Below, in pieces: positions 26,439 through 34,813 of a stretch of 64,000 nucleotides of DNA. The first letter of the stretch is position 1. Every line of letters starts with the position of its first letter. Location: NCBI RefSeq assembly GCF_012516475.1, contig NZ_CP051217.1, forward strand, positions 2,723,501 to 2,787,500, written 5' to 3'. The notes under the pieces were generated by a model. That model had not been told where the DNA came from and did not search any database. It saw only the letters and a program-made list of their open reading frames with translations. The translations under genes and the position numbers were made by a program. This stretch comes from Parasphingorhabdus halotolerans. Its GTDB lineage: Bacteria; Pseudomonadota; Alphaproteobacteria; Sphingomonadales; Sphingomonadaceae.

Positions 26439-27263
26439 TCATTTGGGTTTCAATCCCGACCAAATTTCACCCTCTGCTTCAGTATCCAGATCGACCGCTC
26501 CCCGAACGCCCAGCTGCGCGCGCGCTTCTTCGAGCGGCGTATTCCAGACATCTTCCATCTTTGCCATCCAGAACGGATCAGAATTGCGGCCAATAGATAT
26601 ACCTTGTTCGATACATTTCAGCGCCGCACCCCAGGTCTCGGGATAATGCAGTACGGTGCGGATCAAGTAACGCGTTGTGCCCAAAATCCCCATGACGTTC
26701 ATCTCACCGGCCAGCTCCTTGTTCTTGATATGCGTATCAATGGTTGCGAGGCGGAACCAGTAGGGGAGTAGTTCGCCGATATAATTGAAACCCGCGCCTG
26801 TTAGAATATGTTCGTAATCATGCGTTTGCCCGGCACGCAGCGAGTAATATTGCCATTGATTTTGCGGTTTGAAATTGGGGACGATCTGTACTTCGTAGCT
26901 GCCTTTTGTTGCAGCCTGATAGTAGATGCCGCCAACCGTTCCCGGTGCGCAATCCTTCAAGTCATCAATTGCATAATCGGAACAATAGCCTTCCGCAAGC
27001 CAGCTATCGAGAAGAGGATTATCCTTTCGCTCTTCCTTGAGCAGCGCTTCCAGCCGATCATAATCACGCATGTCGTTCAATATGTTGATTAGCTCATACA
27101 TCTCGGCAGCCGGCGGGTAGTCGGATCCGTTTTTTTTCAGCGCAATTTTGGCAACCCATTCGCGCAGTCGCGGGTCATTCAGATATTTCGATGATGAGAT
27201 CAAAATGGAGGAATCTGTGCCAAGCATTTGTACGCCGCGAGCGAGATAGGGGGTATCATCCAT
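26439..27263 (-). CDS. Coq4-family protein
   Basis: The start at 27263 (MDDTPYLARGV) has GGAG just upstream and is preferred over an ATG 63 bases earlier. This 274-residue protein carries the Coq4 metal motif HDxxH-x11-E as HDYEHILTGAGFNYIGE (H148, D149, H152, E164). In ubiquinone synthesis, COQ4 is needed for removal of the C1 carboxyl of the ring precursor. Bacterial Coq4-like proteins also occur outside that pathway. Here the gene is convergent with the AtuA gene and divergent from a TonB receptor, so a catabolic oxidative decarboxylation is possible but unproven. Confidence 0.8.
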   Translation of the reverse strand: MDDTPYLARGVQMLGTDSSILISSSKYLNDPRLREWVAKIALKKNGSDYPPAAEMYELINILNDMRDYDRLEALLKEERKDNPLLDSWLAEGYCSDYAIDDLKDCAPGTVGGIYYQAATKGSYEVQIVPNFKPQNQWQYYSLRAGQTHDYEHILTGAGFNYIGELLPYWFRLATIDTHIKNKELAGEMNVMGILGTTRYLIRTVLHYPETWGAALKCIEQGISIGRNSDPFWMAKMEDVWNTPLEEARAQLGVRGAVDLDTEAEGEIWSGLKPK

Positions 27264-27543
27264 TTTTTTCTCCGATGGTTTACTGTGTGAAAACGCAACT
27301 TTGATGATTTCGCAAATCAGGGTCAATATTGAAAAATTCGGTATAATCGGGATGATCAGAAAAATTGCAGATGCTTGCCTGAATGCGGATTGTTGCGATA
27401 ATCATGTTACGCACATAGGCGCTCAAGCTTGTTTTGGCTAGCATATTGCGGAATATCTATTGACAAATATTACGAGTTCTGGGACGGGATTGGTAATAAG
27501 TAAAAGAAACGCGCAATTTCGAGCATCTGGGAGGATAATTTTA

Positions 27544-30120
27544 ATGGCAAAATATCGGGTTATGAAATCACTGCTGGCGGGCGCCGCTTTGGGGGCATTA
27601 TATTCACCTGCATACGCGCAGGATCAAGGCGGCGTCAGAGATGATATCATCATTGTGACTGCCAATAAACGTGAGCAAAATCTACAAGAGACACCGATCG
27701 CGATTTCGGCTCTCTCGAGTGAAACCATTGAACTGCAGGGCATCACCCAGACGCAAGATTTAAGCGGCCTCGCTCCGAATGTTGCGGTCAATGGCGGCAC
27801 AACCAATGCAACGGCATCGGTGATTACGATCCGGGGCATTCCAACAAACGCGGATGAGACGCAGGGTTTCGACTCCCCGATTGGCCTGTATCTGGACGGC
27901 GTTTATCTGGCGCGTTCGTCAGCTTCCTCGTTTGAGGTTGCCGACATCGAACGGATCGAGGTTCTTCGCGGTCCGCAAGGTACGCTCTTTGGACGGAATA
28001 CTACTGGTGGTGCAGTAAACTTCATCACCAAAGCACCAAGCGAAGAAGCCAGCGCTAAAGTGAAGCTGGGCTACGGTAACTACAATCAAAAGCAAGCCCG
28101 TATCATCCTGAACAGCGGTACGATTTTTGATTCCGGACGGATCTCGCTGGGATATATGTACAAGAAGCGGAATGGCGTTGTTGATAATATTTTGCAGCCC
28201 GACAAAAGCCTCGATCCGGGCGGAAATGAAACGCACGCCGCACGCCTGGCATTCGAACTCGATATTACCGATAATTTGAAACTCACCAATATTGCTGACT
28301 GGTCGAAAATTGATGGCGTGCCTCATGCAAACCAATTGTCCGGTGTCGGTGATGGTGTGTTCCGTCCCAATGTCACAATCGGTGGAAATACATTTTCTCA
28401 GGTTCAGCCCGCAAATGTTGGTGGTTATCTGGCCAATACAGCAGCACTGGAACCACAGTGCGGCGTGCCGCTGGCTAGCGTGCAACGTGCGCGCCTCGAT
28501 TCCATCTGTCTGGAAGGCGCAGGCCTGTCCACGGACATTATTCGCGGAAATATGACGCGGCTGGAGCTCGATCTTGATACCGTGACGGTTCGTTCTACCA
28601 CCGCGTTCCGGGGATGGAAAAATGAAATTCGGGGCAGTGACCTTGACGGTCTTGGAACAATCGCTGGTCCGGTTTTTGCCCAGACGAGCACTTTTAATGG
28701 CCTGCCTGCTTCGATCACCGGCTTCCTTGTTCCGCCATTTAGTGGACCTATGAATCCGACCGCTCTGTTCCTGCAAGGGCAAGCTGTTCCGACCACAACC
28801 CAGCCATTGTTTCAGGCGCGAAACGATCGGGAACAAAGTCAGTTCAGCCAGGAAGTCGAAATTATCGGCGGAACCGGAACCAATTTTGAATGGGTTGTTG
28901 GTGGTTTCTATTTCAAGGAAACGGGGACGGAACTCAATCCGCAAACCTTTGCGTTCATCCTGGATACCAACCAAGCGGTGTTCAGCGACGCAAATTTCGG
29001 TCCGAATTTTGGTCCAGGATTAAGAGCCGCCAATACAGCAAACGGAACACAATTCCGCGCTGTGGTTCAGGCTTCGACCTTGGGATATAACGTCAGGGGT
29101 GAATCCTACGCGATCTACGGTCAGGGCACTTACCGACCTGGCGGTGAAGACGGAGCTCTAGGTATTACTCTTGGCCTGCGTTATTCGTGGGACAAGAAAG
29201 AGATGACAGTCACGCAAAACGGCGCGGTTCCCTTTACCACTCCGGCCGAACGGGCGCTAAACTCGAATTCGGCTAAGTTTTCAGAGCCAACGGGTCACTT
29301 TACCATCGACTACCGCGCAAATGACGATGTAAATCTCTATGCACGGGCGGCCCGAGGCTATCGCACCGGCGGTTTCAACGCCCGTCAAGCGACCAGCGTT
29401 GCCAATAATGTCGGCTTGATTCCGTTTAACGAGGAAAAAATCACCTCTTATGAACTGGGTGCAAAGACGCAGTTGATCCCCGGACTGACATTAAATGGCG
29501 CAGTTTTCTACAACATCTATGAAGATCAACAGGCGACGGTTCCCATTCCAATTGTTGGTGGCGGTAGCTTCGGGACCCAGATTGTGAACGCGGGTAAAAC
29601 CAAATATCTCGGCGTTGAGGTCGAAGCCCGCTGGCAGATCACAGACGCCTTTTCGATAGATGGGTCATTTGGCTATATTGATCAAAAAACCAAGGAATTC
29701 CCTTCAACCGATGTCAACGGCGTGGTTCAAAATATCGGGTCCGCCTTTGTGGCTGGTAACTCGCCATCAACCACGGCCAACGCCGGTATAACCTACAGCG
29801 CTCCCATTGGAGACGGCGATACTCGCCTGACAGCGCGGGTGGGTGCCAGCCATGTTTCGTCGATCTTGTTTTTCGGCAATCCGCTGACATCACCATTCCA
29901 ACAGGAGACCGGAGGGGGTGCGCGCACATTGGTGGATGCTCAGTTGAGACTGGATGATATTAATCTTGGTGGTGCCGAGTTCTCGCTGCAACTTTGGGGC
30001 AAGAATATTCTCGATAAAGAATATGTCTCTCGCGGTATCGACTTTGGCCAACTCGGCTTTGGTTCAGTCATTTATGGTGACCCCGCAACATACGGTTTGA
30101 GTTTGGAATTTGAATTCTGA
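27544..30120 (+). CDS. TonB-dependent outer-membrane receptor
   Basis: Started at ATG 27544, behind GGGAGGA, the protein has 858 residues. It has a signal peptide ending PAYAQ, a TonB box DDIIIVTANK at about residues 33-42, a plug domain (IERIEVLRGPQGTLFGRNTT, then GGAVNFITK) and a 22-strand barrel ending SLEFEF with terminal Phe. It belongs to the large sphingomonad group of receptors without a siderophore-synthesis context. Its position beside the AtuA/Coq4/BVMO genes suggests uptake of the compound degraded there. A weak TTGGTA half-site at 27490 resembles the elements near the alginate genes, but the link is uncertain. A strong terminator follows. Confidence 0.92.
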   Translation: MAKYRVMKSLLAGAALGALYSPAYAQDQGGVRDDIIIVTANKREQNLQETPIAISALSSETIELQGITQTQDLSGLAPNVAVNGGTTNATASVITIRGIPTNADETQGFDSPIGLYLDGVYLARSSASSFEVADIERIEVLRGPQGTLFGRNTTGGAVNFITKAPSEEASAKVKLGYGNYNQKQARIILNSGTIFDSGRISLGYMYKKRNGVVDNILQPDKSLDPGGNETHAARLAFELDITDNLKLTNIADWSKIDGVPHANQLSGVGDGVFRPNVTIGGNTFSQVQPANVGGYLANTAALEPQCGVPLASVQRARLDSICLEGAGLSTDIIRGNMTRLELDLDTVTVRSTTAFRGWKNEIRGSDLDGLGTIAGPVFAQTSTFNGLPASITGFLVPPFSGPMNPTALFLQGQAVPTTTQPLFQARNDREQSQFSQEVEIIGGTGTNFEWVVGGFYFKETGTELNPQTFAFILDTNQAVFSDANFGPNFGPGLRAANTANGTQFRAVVQASTLGYNVRGESYAIYGQGTYRPGGEDGALGITLGLRYSWDKKEMTVTQNGAVPFTTPAERALNSNSAKFSEPTGHFTIDYRANDDVNLYARAARGYRTGGFNARQATSVANNVGLIPFNEEKITSYELGAKTQLIPGLTLNGAVFYNIYEDQQATVPIPIVGGGSFGTQIVNAGKTKYLGVEVEARWQITDAFSIDGSFGYIDQKTKEFPSTDVNGVVQNIGSAFVAGNSPSTTANAGITYSAPIGDGDTRLTARVGASHVSSILFFGNPLTSPFQQETGGGARTLVDAQLRLDDINLGGAEFSLQLWGKNILDKEYVSRGIDFGQLGFGSVIYGDPATYGLSLEFEF

Positions 30121-30148
30121 TCAGCCTCCTCGTTGATCAATGATATGG

Positions 30149-30179
30149 GCCGGAGAATTTCGATTCTCCGGCTCTTTTT
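30149..30179 (+). terminator. Strong intrinsic terminator after the TonB receptor
   Basis: GCCGGAGAAT (30149-30158) pairs perfectly with ATTCTCCGGC (30163-30172) around a TTCG tetraloop, followed by TCTTTTT. It lies 28 bases after the receptor stop and has all the marks of a rho-independent terminator. Confidence 0.92.
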
Positions 30180-30223
30180 CTGCCATAGCCATTAGACAAG
30201 CTTGGCATTGTCGTCTGCCATAT

Positions 30224-30385
30224 TTAGGTGGCCAAACGACTGCTTTCAGCCTCCGCCTGCTGATCAACGGGGATTGCCGCCAATGCCTCGGCCCGCTCCA
30301 GTTCCTTGCGCCAACCCGCGTTGAGCATGACGCCGTTCTTTTTTCCTTCGGTCCCGCCGTTGCGTCGAGCAAATGAGAAAAGAAA
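30224..30385 (-). pseudogene. Possible gene remnant (C-terminal end only)
   Basis: On the minus strand an open frame of about 50 codons ends at TAA (30226-30224) and reads GVMLNAGWRKELERAEALAA followed by IPVDQQAEAESSRLAT. The composition is protein-like, but no start, ribosome site or upstream domain exists and I cannot name a family. It may be the eroded end of a gene formerly between the two receptors. The rest of 30181-30668 holds no other gene and contains the promoter of the next receptor. Confidence 0.25.
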
Positions 30386-30564
30386 AAGATTAGCTCAATA
30401 CGCAAAATATTCGCCACATTGCGCTTGAGGTCCGGGCGTTTGGATGACGGTGCTGGTTCCAAAAGAAATATTCTTAAAAATTGCCGAGCAACGCTGCGGG
30501 CCGGTATTCTGGCAGTTGCGACTTAGCGGCGGCGCATTTTCGAACTTCTGTAAGGTATGTATAA

Positions 30565-30577
30565 TTGGTATGACAGA
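30565..30577. promoter_or_regulatory. TTGGTA element upstream of the second TonB receptor
   Basis: TTGGTATGACAGA, preceded by AA, lies about 92 bases before the receptor start. Its left half matches AATTGGTA, the half-site of the enterobacterial UxuR/ExuR operator and of the tandem units before the alginate-lyase operon; the right half is degenerate. Candidate binding site for the local FadR-type regulator. Confidence 0.4.
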
Positions 30578-30668
30578 AAAATTTATAAAGGTATATGTTA
30601 TAGGTTGACAAATAGGTTAGTCCAAGGCAATTCCCGATCAAATACCAAAACACATGGGAGAAGATTCG

Positions 30669-33600
30669 ATGAAACAGGCAGGAATTTCGGCATTTAACAG
30701 CAGTTCACGGCGGAGCTTGGCGGCTGTGCTTTTAGCAGGTACGGCGATGACGATGGCGGCAACGCCGGCGTTCGCCCAGGAAGCTGAGGCTGATGCACCT
30801 GCGGATGATAACGTAATTATTGTTTCTGGTATTCGCGGTTCCCTTGCAAAGGCGCTCGACGAGAAGCGCAATGCCGATAGCCTCGTCGAAGTGATCCAGG
30901 CGGAAGACATTGGTAAGCTGCCCGATCAAAACCTTGCCGAAGTTCTCGAAAACATCACGGGTGTCCAGATCACCAGAACAGCAGGTGTCGGTACTGGCGT
31001 TCAGATCCGCGGTACCAATGATAACCGGATTGAAATAAACGGCGTTGGCACAGTGGGATCGGGTACGGGCCGTGGCGGCATCAGCTTTGAAGATGTTCCT
31101 GCTTCTATTATCGCGGCTGTCGAAGTCACGAAGGCGCCAACGGCGATGACGACTGAAGGGTCTGTCGGTGGTACCATCAATCTGCGTACCATTCGTCCGC
31201 TTGATTTGCGTGATCCTTTAATCTCGTTCCGCGCCCAAGGCGAATATAGTGAACTATCAAAAAGTATCACACCTAGAATTTCCGGTAGCTTCGGGCAAAA
31301 ATGGGATGTTGGTGACGGTGAAATGGGGATTGTGGTCAGCGGAAACTATTCCAAACTGGATTCAACCTCCTTCCGTCCCCGTGTCGATCGTGATGGTGGC
31401 CTTGTTGAAAACAGGAATGCGACAGTGGTCAGAGGCACCAGCACGCAGCTTCCGGCTGCCCGTCCTGCTGCGCAAGACTTCGACTTTGTCGGAATTCAAT
31501 TCCTCAACCAGGAGCTGGAGAATTTCAAATATGAAACCTATAATATTTCCGGGTCGCTGGAATGGGCTCCAAGCGACAGCCTTAAATTCTATTTTGACGG
31601 TTTTTATAACGACCAGACGCGTCGCCAAGAGAGTTCGCGGGTTCAGGGGTCGGGTGTAAGTAGTCTTCTGGACTTTAGCGTTCCCACCGCTTTCGAAACC
31701 GTAGATTTTGGCACATTGGACGGTGTGCAGCTGGGCAGTATTCAGGTCGCATCAAAAGGTACGCTTGAAGCGACTCTGGCTGCCGATGATGAAGACCCTA
31801 ACCTGCGCTTTTCAAGCGATACAGGTGCGCGTCTCACGACCAACACGCTCTTCAGAGGCGGCGCGGAATTTGAAAGCGGTCGCTTTTCGGCTCGTGCAGA
31901 ACTGTCAAGAACAGATTCCAAGACGACCAATCCCAATTTGAGCACCACGGTGAACTTTATCAATCCCAACGGATTTGCTCTCACGCGCAATCAGAACGAA
32001 AATCCCACGCCGTTTGCATATGATTTTACCGGTGGAGCGCTGACGTTCGGTATCAATTCTGCTTCACCAACCGCGCCAACAACCGCTCAATTGCTTGATC
32101 CGGCCAATGTCGTTCTGGATGCCGTAACTGTAGGCAACAACAAAACCAAGAATGATGAAACCGCTGCGCGCCTTGATATGTCGCTCGAACTTGACGATGT
32201 GACCGGATTTATCACCTCGTTTGATTGGGGTTATCGTTACAACAAATCGTCAACTAAATTTGACCAAATCCGGTCGACATTCGGTACGGGCGATATCAGA
32301 CAGAGCCCGCGTGGTACACTGTTCGCGGATATTCTCGTTCCCGGCAAATCCACCTTTGGCGATTTCGATGGTAGAGAGCTGGCTTTCCGTGACTTTCTTG
32401 TCGTAGATCAGGGTCTTGCTTTCTCTGATCAGGCGGGCACATTAGCCAAGTTGCAAGCCGCCCTTAATTCAACTCCTACCGGAATAACCCGTCTCGCAGC
32501 AGGCAATCCCTTGTTGAGTGATCCGGTTTCGGATCCCGGTGCATTCTTCGACATCAGCGAAACAACGAATGCTGTGTACGGGCAATTGAATTTTGAATTC
32601 GGACCCGTCCGCGGTAACGCTGGTTTGCGGTATGTGATGACGAATATCACTTCATTGGGAAACCAAATTACACCCGGTGGCGTGGCTCTGGTTAGCACGA
32701 CTGGCAAATATGATGAACTGTTGCCACGTGTCAATTTGACCGCAGATTTGAGCGATCAACTGGTTGCCCGCGCAAGCTTCGGTAAAGATATAAACCGTCC
32801 GGACTTTAACGACCTATCTACCTCTGTTAATTTTGGTACCGGTCCGAATAACCCGGTGGCAATTGGTAATCCAGGTTTGGCACCTGAAACCGTAACATCT
32901 TATGATGCTTCGCTTTCATGGTATTTCGCGCCAGCGGCGGTAATCAGCGTCGGTGTGTTCCACAAGAAACGTAAAAACCTGTTTGTCGATCAGCTGGATC
33001 CGCCAGCAGTTGATATTAACGGATTTGTCGACATCACACCTCCTTGTGAAGGTGGCGGTATCTATAACCCGATTCCTGATCGCAACGTTCTGTCGAATAT
33101 CCCGGGCAACGGGCTGTGTGTCGGAAGGTTGACCAAAATAAACGACACCGGAAGCACAAAGCAAACAGGCGTTGAAGTTGCATTTCAGTATGATCTTTCC
33201 AGTTTCGAGGATAGCATCGGGTTTGCATCAGGATTTGGTCTTGCAGCAAACTATACCTACCAGAAATTCAGTGGAGGTACTGCGACCAATAATGCTGCGC
33301 CTCGCGGAAGAGATATTTTCAACGCGATTAACGGCATTTATAATGACAATAATTTTGTCACCTATTCTGCGGTGCAGGGTCTTCTCGACTTCTCGAAACA
33401 TGCTTACAACGTCACCGCATTCTATGAGAAATATGGCCTGTCGGCACGGGCGCGCTACACATGGCGTAGCGCATTCCGGACAAACGATACCGCCGGTGGT
33501 GCCACGCTTACGAGTACCTTTGGTTTCCCGGTCGTTACCGCGGCCAGAGGGCAGCTGAATGGCAGCATCACCTATGATCTCACGGATAATATCAACATTG

Positions 33601-33725
33601 GCGTTGAGGGTGTGAACCTCACCAAATCCAAGATTGAGCAATATTGTGTCAATGATGGTGCATTGCTCTGCTTCCAGGGACTGCCAGACCGCAGACTGAC
33701 ATTTGGTGCAAGCATCAAATTCTAG
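30669..33725 (+). CDS. TonB-dependent receptor, probably for alginate oligosaccharides
   Basis: The start at 30669 follows GGGAGAAG; an ATG 15 bases earlier overlaps that site. The 1018-residue protein has a signal peptide ending TPAFAQ, a TonB-box-like NVIIVSGIRGSLAKALDEKR and the plug signature KLPDQNLAEVLENITGVQIT. This is the receptor group found with carbohydrate use in Caulobacter, Xanthomonas and sphingomonads. The barrel ends LTFGASIKF with terminal Phe. A FadR-type regulator and two alginate lyases follow, so uptake of alginate or its oligomers is the likely role. Gene order, not sequence, gives the substrate. Confidence 0.9.
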   Translation: MKQAGISAFNSSSRRSLAAVLLAGTAMTMAATPAFAQEAEADAPADDNVIIVSGIRGSLAKALDEKRNADSLVEVIQAEDIGKLPDQNLAEVLENITGVQITRTAGVGTGVQIRGTNDNRIEINGVGTVGSGTGRGGISFEDVPASIIAAVEVTKAPTAMTTEGSVGGTINLRTIRPLDLRDPLISFRAQGEYSELSKSITPRISGSFGQKWDVGDGEMGIVVSGNYSKLDSTSFRPRVDRDGGLVENRNATVVRGTSTQLPAARPAAQDFDFVGIQFLNQELENFKYETYNISGSLEWAPSDSLKFYFDGFYNDQTRRQESSRVQGSGVSSLLDFSVPTAFETVDFGTLDGVQLGSIQVASKGTLEATLAADDEDPNLRFSSDTGARLTTNTLFRGGAEFESGRFSARAELSRTDSKTTNPNLSTTVNFINPNGFALTRNQNENPTPFAYDFTGGALTFGINSASPTAPTTAQLLDPANVVLDAVTVGNNKTKNDETAARLDMSLELDDVTGFITSFDWGYRYNKSSTKFDQIRSTFGTGDIRQSPRGTLFADILVPGKSTFGDFDGRELAFRDFLVVDQGLAFSDQAGTLAKLQAALNSTPTGITRLAAGNPLLSDPVSDPGAFFDISETTNAVYGQLNFEFGPVRGNAGLRYVMTNITSLGNQITPGGVALVSTTGKYDELLPRVNLTADLSDQLVARASFGKDINRPDFNDLSTSVNFGTGPNNPVAIGNPGLAPETVTSYDASLSWYFAPAAVISVGVFHKKRKNLFVDQLDPPAVDINGFVDITPPCEGGGIYNPIPDRNVLSNIPGNGLCVGRLTKINDTGSTKQTGVEVAFQYDLSSFEDSIGFASGFGLAANYTYQKFSGGTATNNAAPRGRDIFNAINGIYNDNNFVTYSAVQGLLDFSKHAYNVTAFYEKYGLSARARYTWRSAFRTNDTAGGATLTSTFGFPVVTAARGQLNGSITYDLTDNINIGVEGVNLTKSKIEQYCVNDGALLCFQGLPDRRLTFGASIKF

Positions 33726-33866
33726 AATATATATCAACCGCAGGTTTTGAGTCTCGCGACTCAGGACTTCGGTTTACCAGAACTCCAACAGGGGGGTGGC
33801 GTAGCGGGAGCTTGAACCTGCTGCGCCATTTTGCACCTAATGTGCTAGTGTCACTGGAGTAGACAA

Positions 33867-33879
33867 TTGGTAAGAAGAT
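33867..33879. promoter_or_regulatory. TTGGTA element upstream of the FadR-type regulator
   Basis: TTGGTAAGAAGAT, preceded by AA, lies 59 bases before the regulator start. Only the left half matches the AATTGGTA half-site repeated before the lyase operon. Possible autoregulatory site. Confidence 0.3.
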
Positions 33880-33937
33880 AAGGTAGGGTTCAAAAGCGGC
33901 GCAAAGTTTTGGTTTGCCAATGGGATAGAGTGATAGA

Positions 33938-34678
33938 ATGAGCGAAAAGCGACTTTTCCACAGTGTTGCAGAACAGATAACCGATCTTATTAGAGAAGGC
34001 GTGTTCCCAGCCGGTGCACGGCTTCCCGGCGAACGGGAATTGGCAGAACGATTTGGGGTCAGCCGGGTCACAATCCGCGAAGCCGAAATCGCGCTTCAGG
34101 CGATCGGCCGGATTGAGATTAAAACGGGTTCCGGTGTCTATGTTTGTGAGAGTCAACCTGAAGACGAAAGTCAATTGCCAGATGTCAGCGCTTTTGAGCT
34201 GACCGAAGCAAGATCGCTGTTTGAAGCCGAGGCAGCAGCGCTGGCTGCGCAGAATATTTCCGATGAGGGCATTGCCAAATTGGGAAAGTTTATCAAGGCA
34301 ATGGGTTCCAGCGACGAGGATGTTTCGACGGAAGCCGATCAGCAATTTCATATTACTATTGCTGAGGCTTCCGGTAATGCTGCGATCGTTCATACGATCA
34401 AAACGCTCTGGAGGATGCGCGAGGAGCTTCCCGACGTAAAGGCAGCTTACGAATCCATTTGTGAACTGGATACCAGCACCAGAACCAACGAGCATCAGGA
34501 AATTTACAATGCTCTTGCGGCACGCAACCCCTTGGCAGCGAGGCAAGCAATGCATAGTCATTTTCGTCGCCTGATTGAGGCGATGCTTGATGCAACGGAA
34601 AAGCGGGCAATGGAAGAAGTTCAGCAACGTGCCAATGAGAGCCGAGAGCGCTTTTTGACGTCTGCCAAGATCGGCTAA
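33938..34678 (+). CDS. FadR/GntR-family transcriptional regulator
   Basis: This 246-residue protein has an N-terminal winged helix (residues about 8-72: VAEQITDLIREGVFPAGARL, then LAERFGVSRVTIREAEIALQ) typical of GntR regulators. A C-terminal all-helical FCD ligand-binding domain follows (LFEAEAAALAA, DQQFHITIAEASGN, HQEIYNALAARNPLAARQAM with metal-binding His positions). Members of this subfamily, including UxuR, ExuR, LldR and KdgR-like proteins, often respond to sugar acids. It lies between the alginate receptor and the lyase operon, and operator-like TTGG-N5-CAA units lie in the flanking promoters. The likely inducer is an alginate-derived uronate such as KDG or DEH; repressor action is the usual mode. 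Confidence 0.9.
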   Translation: MSEKRLFHSVAEQITDLIREGVFPAGARLPGERELAERFGVSRVTIREAEIALQAIGRIEIKTGSGVYVCESQPEDESQLPDVSAFELTEARSLFEAEAAALAAQNISDEGIAKLGKFIKAMGSSDEDVSTEADQQFHITIAEASGNAAIVHTIKTLWRMREELPDVKAAYESICELDTSTRTNEHQEIYNALAARNPLAARQAMHSHFRRLIEAMLDATEKRAMEEVQQRANESRERFLTSAKIG

Positions 34679-34698
34679 GGGTCAGACCTCCATGCTAA

Positions 34699-34760
34699 TT
34701 GGTTATGTCAATTGGTATTAACAAAAACTGATATTTGGTAGCTCCAATTGGTTGACTCGG
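34699..34760. promoter_or_regulatory. Four tandem 13-bp operator-like units before the alginate-lyase operon
   Basis: Four partly palindromic 13-mers lie in two abutting pairs: TTGGTTATGTCAA (34699-34711), TTGGTATTAACAA (34712-34724), then after 10 bases TTGGTAGCTCCAA (34735-34747) and TTGGTTGACTCGG (34748-34760). The shared form is TTGG-N5-nCAA, and three units are preceded by AA or AT. It resembles the UxuR/ExuR operator core (AATTGGTATACCAATT). The block ends 53 bases before the PL6 start and 21 bases after the regulator stop, so it is well placed to control the lyase operon. Confidence 0.7.
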
Positions 34761-34813
34761 TAGTGTTTGCCTGATAGCCAGATTCGACAAGAATGTAGAG
34801 AGGATGACGGGGA

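Noticed and set aside
33748..33763. TGAGTC-TCGC-GACTCA hairpin after the second TonB receptor
   Set aside because: Six-base stem and no following T-run, so not called as a terminator.
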